DNA of 64,000 nt from positions 51,349,501 to 51,413,500 of the forward strand of contig CM043697.1 of the NCBI GenBank assembly GCA_023935145.1, read 5' to 3'. The notes below the pieces were generated by a model, which was not told where the DNA came from, did not search any database, and worked only from the letters and a program-made list of their open reading frames with translations. The position numbers and the translations under genes are program-made. Origin of the DNA: Bretschneidera sinensis. Lineage: Eukaryota; Streptophyta; Magnoliopsida; Brassicales; Akaniaceae. Below are positions 1 to 10,521 of this stretch, in pieces. Position 1 is the stretch's first letter. Each line of letters starts with the position of its first letter.

Positions 1-240
1 TCATAAATTTTGAAATTTTCGAACATACAATCGACTCGACCATGTTTTCAGTAGACTTAAAAAGTTATAAAGAGTTCAAGGAATTTTCTTCCTTCCATTC
101 AGTCGACTATATGAAACTTACAATCGATTGTATCAACTCTCAAAAGCCAAAATTCATTTTCCTTTTTCTTTTCTCATTTCTTTTGATTTTCTAAGATATC
201 CCAAACTTAAAAACCAAATTTATTTTGAAAATCATCAACA
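1..240 (-). repeat. Partial 3' LTR of Copia-1
   Basis: The segment matches the right end of Copia-3's LTR (about 56650-56894), including the TCAACA end that reads TGTTGA on the minus strand. The left part of the LTR lies outside the window. The polypurine tract of the element follows directly at 241-256 (GGGGGAT next to the LTR on the minus strand), which fixes the boundary at 240. Confidence 0.8.
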
Positions 241-812
241 ATCCCCCATCATTTTCAAAATTATTTGACTCGATAAAACCTTGAAAACTGATTTTTATCA
301 TCCATTGAAGTTCATGCATAAATGAAGATGTCTTTACTTGAATCTTCACTTAGTGAAAACACATCAAAGTTAAACAGAATATGTAGTAGTATAATACTTT
401 GAACCACAAATCCTATTTGTTTAACCGAACATGTCTCACACATGAGACTTATCATCTTAGAATTTGCCTGAAATTATTGCCGATACTTTTGAAGGCCTTG
501 TGTCATATATCTTATATCATGAATGCTCAAGAGTCAAGCCCTTGAACTCAACAGAGCGACCACACTTCAAACTCACTAGGTAAATTTATCAAGTATGTTC
601 CATAATTTTACATACCAAAGAAAATCTTTTATAAGCTTATTAAGAACTCATAGTTCACCCACACTTGATCATTACGGTTCCAAGCATCATAACTCTTGGG
701 ATAGAAATATAAATTTAAATGCTTGCAATCACTACTAATGATGTACTTTGTCTCACTGAACTCAAGACTTAGATTTAGTAAGAGTTGAGTTGAGGTTCCA
801 TCATTGGTGATC
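241..812 (-). other. Copia-1 polypurine tract and 3' untranslated region
   Basis: Positions 241-256 are purine-rich on the minus strand (ends GATGGGGGAT) directly beside the LTR end, the expected primer site for plus-strand DNA synthesis. The rest of the interval has no coding signal. From about 450 it aligns with 52371 onward in Copia-3, so it is family sequence and not host DNA. Confidence 0.7.
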
Positions 813-1288
813 CTATCGTATGGGCTTGAGATCTATCCCTTGTGATGTTTTAACCACTTGCTCTTTTGCAAGTCCCTTGGTTAAAGGATCCGCCAAGTTT
901 CTTATGGACCTTACGAATCCAATCGTAATTACTCCATCAGTAATTAATTTCCTTACATATCTATGTCTCAATCTGATATGTCTAGACTTTCCATTGTAGA
1001 CATTACTATAGGCCCTTGCTAGTGTTGCCTCACTGCCATATAGAATTGAAATTGGAGCCATAGGTTTAGGCCACACAGGAATTTCTAATAATAAATTCCT
1101 TAACCACTCAACTTCTTTAACCCTTACTGCTAATGTCACAAATTCAGATGCCATGGTAGAATCAGTTATACAGGTTTGTTTCTTGGAAGCCCAAGATTCG
1201 CCACCCCTACCAAGAGTGAATATCCAACCACTTGTGGATGATTGATCTTCCTGTAGCATCAGTGTACCCTTCTAAAACTGTTGGATAC
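813..1288 (-). pseudogene. Copia-1 RNase H C-terminal part
   Basis: Read on the minus strand, this gives the end of the copia RNaseH domain. The motif ADPLTKGL near the C-terminus and the stretch MASEFVTLAVRVKEVEWLR correspond to the conserved end of copia RNaseH, where a host-encoded element removes the RNA strand of the RNA:DNA hybrid. The upstream part of the same domain continues at 14688 on the other side of Gypsy-1. The GYTDA motif near 1250-1275 is still readable but in a different frame from the RT on the far side, so at least one frameshift separates them. No functional product is expected. Confidence 0.85.
1284..1288. repeat. Target site duplication GATAC (left) of Gypsy-1
   Basis: GATAC lies directly before the TGATTACG end of the Gypsy-1 LTR. 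An identical GATAC at 14683-14687 follows the other end. A 5-bp duplication is what retroviral-type integrases of gypsy elements produce. Confidence 0.9.
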
Positions 1289-2821
1289 TGATTACGCCCA
1301 AAGAATAATGCGGTAGTTATAGCACAGCTTTGGGGTGTTGATTCCACAGAGAGACAAATTTAAAGAATAGTAGAAGGAACAAAGAAACTAAAGAAAATAT
1401 TAAATGATTAATGGAGAACAAAGATTAATTTTAAATGCAAATTAAAGTGAAGCAAAGTGACTAATGGAGAAAGTACTCAAATTTGACAAACAGTAAAGCC
1501 TCGAGAATCTCTTGCACAAATCTGGTATTTTAATTATTCTTAATTCATTGAATAACTCAATTGGGAACTCAATTCCAAAAATTCTCAATCGGAAGGTGTA
1601 GATTTATAAACCAAGATTAAACCAAATGTAACCCTTTGAAAAATCATTAACCACTTTTAAAATACGTACATTATTATCACTATTGAGAAAATCAAACGAC
1701 GATAATATACTCAAGAAGTGATATTGTAGCAAAGAATTAAATCAATATAGATAAATAATTGATCCAAACATAATCAAAGAGCTAATCCATTCAATAGAGA
1801 AAGCATGACTGAATCCATAAACAAAATAAATTTTACGATTATTCGGAGAAGAAAACATCACCAATAAATTGAGAATGATAAAACAAAAGAGTTTTAGTAA
1901 TTGAAAATCAAATACATAAATTAAAAAATAAACAAAAAGTACTATCTACTGTGCAAGTTCATCCCTAGCTCCACTTGAGAATTTAGTTACCCATAAATAT
2001 AATGGACAACAAAAATCTCAAGGGAAAAATTAGAGCAAACATTAAAGTGTTAAAAATTAAATTTTAAAACTTAAAAGAAATAAATTAAAACTAACAATAC
2101 ATGGAGAGAGAAATTCCACTCGCAGCTGCTGTGCGGTGCTTCCCCCGATTGGTAGCAAAATCCTCCAGATTGTACCCCTTGGTAGCAAAGCCTCCGAGAT
2201 TGTCCACCCATTTGATAAAGTGAAATGGGGCTTTTATAGGGGAATTCTATGAGTGCAATGTGTTTCCAATCTGATGTGGGATTTAAACCTTCACATGCCC
2301 TTCAAAACTTCTGCCCACACTGAAATCATGCACAGCCTAACCTTTGTCTACTAAAACTGCCATAACTTTCTCTACAAAAATCATATTTATGAGCCGTTAA
2401 ATTCTCCAGAAAATAGACATCCGGATCTTTCCAAGCATATATAGCTCATCTCATGTTTCTTCCTGAATCATTATAGTTTAATCTGCAAAAATCACTTCTA
2501 CCACGCTGAAATCATGCATAGCCTGACCTTTGTCTACTAAAACTGCCATAACTTTCTCTAGAAAAATCATATTTACGAGTCGTAAAATTCTCCAGAAAAT
2601 AGACATCCGGATCTTTCCAAATATATATGGCTCATCTCTTGATTCTTCCTGAATAAATATAGTTTAATCTGCAAAAATGACTAATCTGTACGGGCAATTC
2701 TGGCAATTTAGTGAAACATTAAAAATCATAGAACTAACACAAAATATCTGATTATGACACAACTAAAGAATTAACAAATGTAAATTAAGGGGCCAAAATA
2801 TGCAATATTTGGCACTCATCA
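1289..2821 (-). repeat. 3' LTR of Gypsy-1
   Basis: The LTR (1533 bp) starts TGATGAGTGCC on the minus strand and ends GGCGTAATCA, giving TGAT/ATCA inverted tips. It is highly similar along its length to 13107-14682. A likely TATA box (CTATAAAAG on the minus strand) lies at 2231-2239. It contains a tandem duplication with a 186-bp period starting near 2321 and 2507; the partner LTR has the same duplication. Confidence 0.92.
2321..2690. repeat. Tandem duplication, about 186 bp, inside Gypsy-1 3' LTR
   Basis: The unit begins TGAAATCATGCA at 2321 and again at 2507. The counterpart LTR repeats it at 14181 and 14368, so the duplication predates the insertion and belongs to the family LTR. Confidence 0.85.
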
Positions 2822-2861
2822 AATACCCCCAAACTTACATTTTGTTAGTCCCTTAGCAAAA
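2822..2861 (-). promoter_or_regulatory. Gypsy-1 polypurine tract and adjacent stem-loop
   Basis: On the minus strand AAGTTTGGGGGTATT (2822-2836) abuts the LTR and is the plus-strand primer tract. Immediately upstream, 2840-2861 forms a stem TTTTGCTA/TAACAAAA around the loop AGGGAC, with one C.A mismatch. The same stem-loop is found at the same distance from the LTR in Gypsy-6 and Gypsy-10. Confidence 0.75.
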
Positions 2862-4178
2862 CAAAATAATAAAAAATAAAACTAAATGAAAAACAAAGAA
2901 CACAAAGATAAATCCATCATTCATGGTATCCAAAAATTTAAGTAGCACACAAAACCATGATATTCATTTATGAGCAAGCTTAAAATATAAACCCATCTTC
3001 ACAATGAATAAGAAATTTAAAATCTAATTACTTACAAAATGCAGGCTAAGGCATCACAAGTCGGACTCAGTATAAAGTGAATTAGCATATAAAGACGAGG
3101 CTTCCAAATAACTTCAATGTGCAATGTCTCCATGTCTCAAGATTCACAGAATTTCTCATCAGAATGAACAACAATGGCATAGTTTTATTTTTTTCTCTCT
3201 TTTATTATAAGGCTCTGCTATGTTTAGTTCCCTTAAGCTTTCTAATTGACCTATATAGCGAGGGTTGAGTCAATGACTCCCAAACCAGTTGGTTGTAGGG
3301 CATTAGGTGTAAAGACACCCCTAAGGATATACTAACTCGAGTAAAAAAAGCTACGAAACTAAACTGACCTTAATGCTACTAAGCAAAATTCCCACATTTT
3401 GACGTGAACATTCACTGCTTACTGAGGCAAGAGGTCCAGTTACTCAGCAGAAAGTTTCTCAATGATCATTACAAATAAAATTCCCACCTTTTGATGTGAA
3501 CACTCACTGCATACTGAGGCAAGAGGTCCAGTTACTTAGTGGAAAGTTTATTAATGATCATCATGAGCATTTTTCTCTTTTTGTGCAATTTTTTTTTATA
3601 TACTTTTCTATGCCAAAGTGTTTATCCAACAAGTCATCCAGTTTCAGTTAAGTCATGGAAACATACACATTAAAATCACATGTCATACCTCACACTATTT
3701 GTGCTAATGTGCTCGTGTTAGATTAGATCAAACATGTGAATTCTTAAATGCCTAAAGTAAGTAACAAAATTTTAAAACTCTATCATCAAATCATGTGTTC
3801 AAACTTTTAAGCTCACCAATGACATCACATCACAGTATTCGTTTAGATCAACCAAAATTTCAAAACAATCATGAACATACATTTATCTTTTCAATAATAT
3901 ATAATAAAAAAAACTGGGACAAAGTGTGTGTGAATGTGTCTCCCATACCCCCCAAACTTAAAGTACACAGTGTCCCTAATGTGTGAATAACATGAAAAGA
4001 GCTGACCTGGGAGATGGAGAACTAGCTAGACTAGCATGGCTCATAGCACACCCCCAAACTTGAACTGATGCACACATTGTCCCTAAAAAAGAATTACTAA
4101 AGTAGTACTGGAAAACAAAAAATATTAATAATAAACAATAACAAGAAATATGAAAAACAATAAAAACAAAAGAATATG
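2862..4178 (-). other. Gypsy-1 3' untranslated region
   Basis: This is a long AT-rich non-coding stretch between the protease end and the polypurine tract, with T-rich runs near 3180-3210 and 3580-3600. Comparable untranslated regions occupy the same place in Gypsy-6 (39118-40680) and Gypsy-10 (63175-64000). Short open frames in it look like chance. Confidence 0.7.
3385..3570. repeat. Two tandem copies of a 92-bp unit
   Basis: The unit AAAATTCCCAC...GAGGTCCAGTTACT...AATGATCAT occurs at 3385 and again at 3477 with a few substitutions, within the Gypsy-1 3' untranslated region. Confidence 0.85.
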
Positions 4179-4181
4179 CTG

Positions 4182-4195
4182 TGGGGTGCCTCCCA
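4182..4195 (-). promoter_or_regulatory. Conserved GGGAGGC motif downstream of gypsy coding region
   Basis: The minus strand reads TGGGAGGCACCCCA, able to form a 4-bp stem. Gypsy-6 has TGGGAGGCAACCCA at 40695-40708 in the equivalent position, just 3' of integrase. Gypsy-1 keeps the motif although its RT and integrase are gone. Confidence 0.5.
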
Positions 4196-4378
4196 TGAGT
4201 GCTAAGTTTAACGTCTTCAGCCAGACTCAAGTGTCACCTGGACCAAGGAAAACATGCTTTAAACCCTCAGACAAAGGCTTCAATTCAACTTTGGGTCTTC
4301 CACACTTGAAGGAATTTGTTTTGCACTTATCTCAGGCAACTCCTCAAACTTCGGTTGCCATGCCCGAGTGTCATAATC

Positions 4379-5185
4379 CTAAGTTCTATCAAAAATAGCA
4401 CAAACATCAACTACATGAGATGGATCACTAATAGAATCAAACTCATAATTAACAAGAAAATACTCAAGATGATCAAAATCATGAGCTATAGAAACTCCCC
4501 TATCCATGAGTGAGTCAATAATGTATACCTGATGGCTCTTGTCATCATCCTCTGGCTGTTTTGCAATATGGAAGTTATTCACCTCGAGGGTCATGTTTCC
4601 AAAAGACAGATTCATGAGCCCATTCCTACAATTAATAAGAGCATCAGCAGTGGCAAGGAAAGACCTACCTAAAATCAAAGGAATTTTAGAAGTAGCATCA
4701 ACAACAGAGCTAGTGTCAAGGATTAGGACATCAACAGTTTGAATTAGAACATCCTCTACCACACCCCGGGGTACTTTGACTGAACGGTCAGCCAATTACA
4801 ATACCATAGTGGTTGGTTTGATTTCTCTCCCAATTGCAAATAAATAGAATATGGCATTAGATTCACACTAGCTCCTAAATCTAGCAAAGCTTGCCCAAAC
4901 TCATGATTTCCAATGCTGCATGCAATGGTTGGACAACCAGGATTCTTATACTTGGGAGGAATCAGCTGCTCAATTAGAGCACTAACTTTCTCTGTCATGA
5001 ACGTTGTCTTTTTCACATGGTGCTTCCTCTTAACTGTACACAAATCCTTGAGAACTTTTGCATAAGTAGGAACTTGTTTAATCACATACCAAAAAGGAAG
5101 ATTGATTTTTACTTGCCTTAGATTCTCTAGGATTTCATTGTTTGGATTCAGAGTTCGTTTGCTTGATTTTAAAGCTTGAGAGAAT
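4379..5185 (-). pseudogene. Gypsy-1 protease region
   Basis: The minus-strand frames 4756-5085 and 4379-4795 overlap and together encode the Athila-type aspartic protease region. The first carries DLGASVNLMPYS, where DLGAS is the form of the catalytic D-T/S-G motif usual in this clade. The second carries the flap and C-terminal part (PLILGRSFLATADALIN and the following strand). The N-terminal side has a PPKYKNPGCPTIACSIG segment typical of the linker before protease. A frameshift separates the two parts near 4790. After residue VCAIFDRT the frame closes and no RT follows. The retropepsin would normally cut the gag-pol polyprotein; this copy cannot make it. Confidence 0.85.
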
Positions 5186-5190
5186 GTTAC
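5186..5190. repeat. Target site duplication (left) of Copia-2, GTTAC
   Basis: GTTAC precedes the TGTTGGG tip at 5191 and GATAC (11389-11393) follows the opposite tip. Four of five bases match, consistent with one later mutation. Confidence 0.6.
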
Positions 5191-6069
5191 TGTTGGGAAA
5201 TCACCTTAGAGATGCCCAGGTGGTGATCTTCCAAACACCCAAGTCTAGAATGACTTGTAATGATCAAAAATAGAAACAAAAATCAAAGAAAAGAAAGAAC
5301 ACATAAATTGTTATCGAGGTTCCGCAATAGCCTACATTCCCATGAGTTCCTCCGAACTCTCTGCACTAAATCAATGAGTTCTTACAAGTTTCAGCAACAC
5401 CCCTTCAAGAATTTCAAGTTCTTGAAGAACCAAAGAAAAGAAGAAAGAAAATGATAAGAACTATTACAAAGCCCTCTACCCAATCTATTTTACTCTCTCT
5501 TTACAACCAGCCTCTTTTTTGAGATCTATTCTAGTGTCTCTCCTGTGTTTTGTGTCTTTGCACTCTCACACTTGCACTTGAATTCTCTTGTATGATGATC
5601 ACTTGTGTTTACAACTTATATCACACTTATTGAGATTGAAGCTAAATGACCCTTTATATAGTACACCACTTCTTGACCAATCTTGAAGGTTAATATCCAC
5701 CCTTAGATCTTGAGGACCAATCAACCATAGCCCTTCATCAATCGTTAGTGATCCTATGCGTTTTGAATATGCTCCCACGCACCTTTTAAAAAGCTGAAGC
5801 AAAAGTATCAGGTGTGCCTTCAAGTCGCGGCCTAGAACAGGGCAAACAGTAGCCTGAAGAGGGCTGAAACCACACCATTTATCAACCTTGCTGGAGGCTG
5901 TGGCCTAGAGTGGCTGAGCTACAGCGCACAGGGCCAGGTCATGGCGTGCACACCCCAGGCCACTGCGCACAGCTCTTCTCCCATCTTCTGGAGTTCCTGG
6001 AGGCTGAGGCACCAAGACCTGATGCTGAACCCCTTCAAACTTTGTTTAAACCTTAGACAAACACGAACA
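5191..6069 (-). repeat. 3' LTR of Copia-2
   Basis: The LTR starts TGTTCGTGTTTG on the minus strand and ends TTTCCCAACA. It aligns without large gaps to 10510-11388. A TATA box (CTATATAAAG on the minus strand) lies at 5652-5661. The U3 side contains a GC-rich block at about 5820-6000 with repeated GGCC.TGGCGCAC-like motifs. The purine-rich tract AGACAAAGGTAGAGAT flanks it at 6070-6085. Confidence 0.95.
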
Positions 6070-6387
6070 ATCTCTACCTTTGTCTAAGTGATTAAACTCG
6101 AACCCATTGTGCAGAGAACTCAGGATCCAAACTCATCTTGAGTCATTATATCAACCGACTCCAATCCTAAGTAGTCCAAGGCAATGATTAAACATACTTA
6201 GAGGTAGAACCTTGGTGCCTAAATCTGTAGGATTTTCCTCCGTGACCACCTTATCCACATGAATGCATCATTCCATAACATTTTTCCGAATGAAATGATA
6301 CCGAACATCCATGTGCGTTGTCCTCTCATGGAACATCGGATTCTTACACAAGTGCAATGCACTTTGGCTATCCGAATACACCACCAC

Positions 6388-6940
6388 CTACTCTTTCAGG
6401 ACCTTCAACTTTTCCAACAACCCTTTGCACCACATAGCCTCCTTAATGGCTTCTGTAGCCGCTATGTACTCAGCCTCGGTTGTTGAGAGTGCTACCACTG
6501 GCTGTAACTGAGCCTTCCAACTTATACAACATCCGTTTAAGTTGAAGAAGTAGGAAGTAATCGATCTTTTTTTTATCCCGGTCTGCTCCATAGTCAGAAT
6601 CAGCATAACCCTCAAGACAGATGGACTTACCTCTCTTCTCATACACTAGCCCAACATCTGGACTTCCCTTCAAGTACCTCAGCAACCGCTTCATCCCAAG
6701 CCAATGCTCCTTTTCGGGATTATTCATAAGCCTACTGAGAACACTTATTGCATGAGCAATATCTGGTCTAGTGCTTACCATGGTGAACGTAACTAAACCA
6801 ACCGCACTAGAGTAAGGGATCTTTTCCATTTCCTTCTTCTCCTCATCCGATCTTAGACATTGGTCGCTGGAGAACTTGAAATGACTAGCAAGGTGAACCT
6901 TCACTGGTTTGCTATCTTCCATAGAGAACTTAGATATCAT
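6388..6940 (-). pseudogene. Copia-2 end of RT and RNase H
   Basis: Two overlapping minus-strand frames encode the connection and RNaseH domains. The segment 6470-6940 contains YSSAVGLVTFTMVSTRPDIAHAISVLSRLM and [12 protein letters not shown], the latter carrying the first catalytic acidic residues of copia RNaseH. The segment 6388-6642 continues in another frame with [20 protein letters not shown], containing the conserved second acidic residue. A frameshift near 6560 separates them. The family enzyme degrades RNA in the RNA:DNA hybrid during reverse transcription in the cytoplasmic particle. Confidence 0.9.
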
Positions 6941-6949
6941 CTTCTCTAT

Positions 6950-7880
6950 TTAGGAAGTTTGAGAGATCTTCAATCTGTTTCTCCCTCTTTCCTGGATTAT
7001 ACACATCCCAAGGATCTTCTGTGCATGGTCAAGATCTTTCATCTCAAACTCCTCACTAAGTTGAGACTTTAATTTTTCTACCCTCTCCATGCTGCTCCCA
7101 ACCAACAGTATATCATCAATATAGATGAGGATGATCAGCATTTCCTCCACCTTGTGCCCCTTGTAGTATAAGCACAAATCATTGTAGCTCCTCATGAAAC
7201 CCAAGCTAGTTACAAAGGAATCGAACCTCTTATTCCATTGCCAAGGTGATTGCTTCAGGTCATAGAGAGATTTCTTCAATTTGCACACCAACCCTCCCTG
7301 CCTTCATTCCTCATAACCTTCGGGTTGCCTCATATAGATGGTCTCATCAAGCTCTCCATGCAAGAATGTTGTCTTCAAATCCTTTTGCTCGATCTCCCAA
7401 TCAAATTAGACCACCATTACCACCATAGCCAATACTATCTGTATCGTCTTGTTCTTCACAACCGGTGAGAATATTTCGGTGAAATCTATGCCTTCTCTTT
7501 GTGTGACCCCTTCACCATCAGCCTAGCTTTATACCGGACTTCATCCCCTGGAGTGTTCCTTTCTTTGATCTTGTAAACCCATTTACAATCCATAACTCTC
7601 TATTTTTCTAGTTTGGGCACCAATTCCTAAGAGTTGTTATTCTTCAAAGAATCCATTTCTTCCTCCATAGCCAGCTGCCACTTTGACGACTCCTTATATT
7701 CCATGGCTTCCATGTAAGTTTCTAGTTCAACTATCCCTCCTTCTTAACAAGGAGCTGCTACATTAGCATCCGCAAACATATCTCAAAGGTGGTCTGACCA
7801 CCCTCTTTTTCTGGTCCCTTGTGAGCTTGTAGTTATTCTGACTTGCTGCATCATCCCTTTCCAATTCAGCCTCTTCTTGA
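6950..7880 (-). pseudogene. Copia-2 reverse transcriptase
   Basis: The best-preserved part (6950-7291, minus) has KKSLYDLKQSPWQW followed by LIYIDDILLVGSS, the YxDD polymerase motif being YIDD. The N-terminal RT (about 7300-7880) is still recognisable in short shifted pieces, for example the conserved region that calls for a lysine-rich linker and the ARLVAKG-like segment, but it is cut by stops and frameshifts. The RT makes the cDNA copy from the tRNA primer. This copy is inactive. Confidence 0.85.
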
Positions 7881-7930
7881 GTATCCTGAGCTTGGCCTTC
7901 ATTAATGGGCTCTACCTGGTCCAAACCTTC

Positions 7931-8640
7931 TTACCTTCCTTGCTCTACCTGAGCTGAATTTTCCTTGAAGTGATGCTCCACAAATTTCGGACTGATTTGC
8001 TCACTAGCCCCTGCAGGGTTAGTTTTCTCCAAATAGGGAAATAACAATTCATTAAAAATAACATCCCTACTTATTATGAGTTTCATTCCTTTTGGTTCTA
8101 AGGACCACAACCTATACCCCTTAACCCTATCACTATACCCTAGAAATACACATATTCTAGACTTTGGGTTAAGTTTATCATCCTTTTGATGTGCAAACGC
8201 AGCACACCCAAAAGCCCTAACGTTGCTCAACTCAGGGGGTTACCCACTCCACATTTCCATGGGAGTCTTGAGCTCTAAAGCTCTAAAGGGTGATATATTT
8301 ACCAAGTATGTAGCAGTAGACACAGCTTCCCCCCAAAAATATTTTGGTAATCTGAATCCTATTAATATGCACCTAACTTTTTCCATAAGGGTCCTGTTCA
8401 TCCTCTCAGCAACTCTATTTTGCTGAGGTGTTTTTACAACTGTTCTATGTCTTAGAATGCCATTTAACTCATAGAATTTATCAAAATCCTTATTGCAAAA
8501 TTCTAAGCCATTATCGGTTCGTAAAGCCTTAACTACCCTACCTGTTTGAGATTCCAGCAACTTTTTTCACACTACAATTTTATTCAAAGCATCTGATTTA
8601 TTTTTAAGCAAATAAACCCAAACTTTTCTTAAATAATCAT
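7931..8640 (-). pseudogene. Copia-2 integrase core and C-terminal part
   Basis: The segment 8240-8560 encodes the second half of the integrase core: LRTDNGLEF holds the second catalytic Asp, TPQQNRVAERMNRTLMEKVR holds the catalytic Glu. The segment 7931-8230 continues one frame over with the copia C-terminal motif RAFGCAAFAHQ and CVFLGYSDRVKGYRLW. A frameshift near 8230 splits the two. Upstream, 8561-8671 is a short frameshifted bridge towards the zinc-binding domain. Integrase inserts the cDNA into nuclear DNA; this frame cannot be translated whole. Confidence 0.9.
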
Positions 8641-8671
8641 CAATTAAAGACAAAAAGTAAAAGTTACCTCC

Positions 8672-9290
8672 TTATGTTGGTGTTCTTGCTAGTCCCCAAA
8701 GGTCCGAATGAATGTAGTCAAGAATTCCCTTAGACTTGTGCATTCTGGTGTTGAAGCTGACCCGATGTTGCTTCCCAAGAATGCAACACTCACAGAAATC
8801 CAATTTCTCTACTTTGTCACCACCAAGTAGACCATTCTTACTGAGAACTTGCAGGCCCTTTTCGCTTATATGTCCCAAGTGAGTGTGCCAAAGGGCTACC
8901 TTATCTATCTCAGCCATCAAGCTTGCTGCTTAATCTTTAATTTTTGTCTCTCCGATCATCTCATAGAGTCCATCCTTTATTGCTGCTTTGACCACTATCA
9001 AAGATCCCTTAGTTACCTTCATCTTTCCTCCCTTTGCCTCATATGTATACCTCATGGAATCCAGCTGCCCCAATGAGATTAAATTCCTTTTCAAATCCGA
9101 AAGATACCTCACATTTTGTAGCAGCCTTGTGACTTCATCAAACACCCTCAACTGGATGTCTCCTATCCCCCTCACTTGGCAAGAAGTGCCATTCCCCAAG
9201 AAAACCTTTCCATTATTGGTTTCCTGGAAATTCTAAAAACCAATCCTTGTGAGGGCACATGTGATAAGTGCACCTGGAATTCAGGATCCA
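8672..9290 (-). pseudogene. Copia-2 protease end and gag-pre-integrase domain
   Basis: The segment 8930-9199 encodes the copia protease C-terminal part (RYLSDLKRNLISLGQLD is its usual ending) and the connecting strand region. The segment 8672-8920 encodes the zinc-binding gag-pre-integrase domain with LWHTHLGHISEKG and CECCILGKQHRVSF, that is, an HHCC arrangement with the histidines and cysteines visible. A stop lies between the two. The catalytic D-S-G of protease is not evident upstream, so this part is truncated or frameshifted. Confidence 0.85.
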
Positions 9291-9379
9291 TTTCTCACTG
9301 CCTTGCCTCCTGCTCACATTTGAGCACACAACAAGAACATCATCTTGCTATTCTCCCTTGGCAACTGAAGCCTCTCCAT

Positions 9380-10178
9380 TATTGGTATGGCTTCTTCCTC
9401 TCTCATCCCACATCTTCTTCTTGTAATCTTTCTTGAAATGACCCTCCTTATTACAGTAGTATTATCTTCTTCCTCCAAACTTTGATTTGGAATGTGATAT
9501 CCCATGGCTCTGCCCTCTACCCTTTGATTTCTCCCGGTAGTTGCCATGAATGCTACTGTCATTTCGATTTGCTGGCCTTCCTCTAATGAATAACCCTTCT
9601 CCACTTGATGTTTCCCTTATCTTGGCTTTGAAATCATGAGCCATTATAGCATTGATCACAATTTCCTTGGTTAGTGTATCTCTTCCATATTCAATAGCAT
9701 TAATCAAACTCTCAAAATAATCAGGAAGAGAATTTAACAATATGACAGCCAATTGTTCATCCGGGAATGTTATACTACAACTAGCCAAATCTTGAACTAG
9801 TTTATTAAACACATCAAGATTATCTTGCAACTCTTTATTAGGATCCATTTTAAAAGCAAAGATTCTTTTAAGAAGATAAATTTTATTAGGGAGAGTTTTG
9901 GTAAGAAACAACTCATCTAGTTTCTTTAATATGATAGCTGAATTTTCTGAGTCTCCGCACTCCCTTGTGACACCATCCGAGATGTGCAGAAAGATGATGT
10001 TATACACCATCTTCTTCATCTCAATCCTCTGGTCTTCCATGATACTTGCTGGAAAAGTGTCATCTTCTCCAATTACTAAGTCCACCTTTTGTTGCATAAG
10101 AACTGCCTTGATCTTCCGCTTCAAAAGGGCAAAGTCTTCCTTTCCATTAAACTTCTCAACAATGAAGTTTGAACCCAT
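9380..10178 (-). pseudogene. Copia-2 gag
   Basis: The frame from the Met at 10178 runs 238 residues: an N-terminal MGSNFIVEKFNGKEDF, then a UBN2-like gag domain with KTLPNKIYLLKRIFAFKM and LLNSLPDYFESLINAIEY, ending in a basic GR/KS-rich segment. It stops before the zinc knuckle. The knuckle survives about 9430-9475 in another frame as YYCNKEGHFKKDY, where the first and last cysteines have been lost. Gag forms the particle that packages element RNA. The start is supported by being the first Met after the leader and by the typical N-terminus. Confidence 0.9.
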
Positions 10179-10409
10179 CTTGCGGAGAAAATTCCAAATT
10201 TATGCAGCACCCACAATTGCTTTCCAACTTCTTCTAAATCACAAGAACATGATCGAAGATTGATCTCAATACTGTTCTTGAATCACCTTCAAGAACACGA
10301 TAAGATCTTGATCTTTACTCCATTCTTGAATCAACCAAGAAGTTGATCTTTGATTCTTGGAGTCTTACTCTGATACCTGCCAATCTTGGCCTTGGATACC
10401 TCTGTTGCA

Positions 10410-10521
10410 GCTCCGATACCCACTCACCAAAGCTCCGATACAACTGTTGTGGTATCTCCTCTAGCTCTGATACCACTGTTGGTGGTATCTCCTCCAGGTC
10501 TGATACCACTGTTGGGAAATC
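10410..10521 (-). repeat. Tandemly repeated primer-binding-site region of Copia-2
   Basis: Units of about 32-33 bp starting at 10431, 10463 and 10496, with a degenerate one near 10410, each contain the complement of the initiator-Met primer site (AGCTCTGATACCA or a variant) followed by CTGTTG, like the LTR edge. The copy beside the LTR covers 10498-10509. GATACCAC and GTGGTATC within the unit also form an 8-bp inverted repeat around 10470-10491. Confidence 0.8.

Noticed and set aside
4379..4742. Plus-strand open frames opposite the Gypsy-1 protease and elsewhere
   Set aside because: They lie antisense to clearly recognisable retroelement proteins and lack any family resemblance, so they are shadows.
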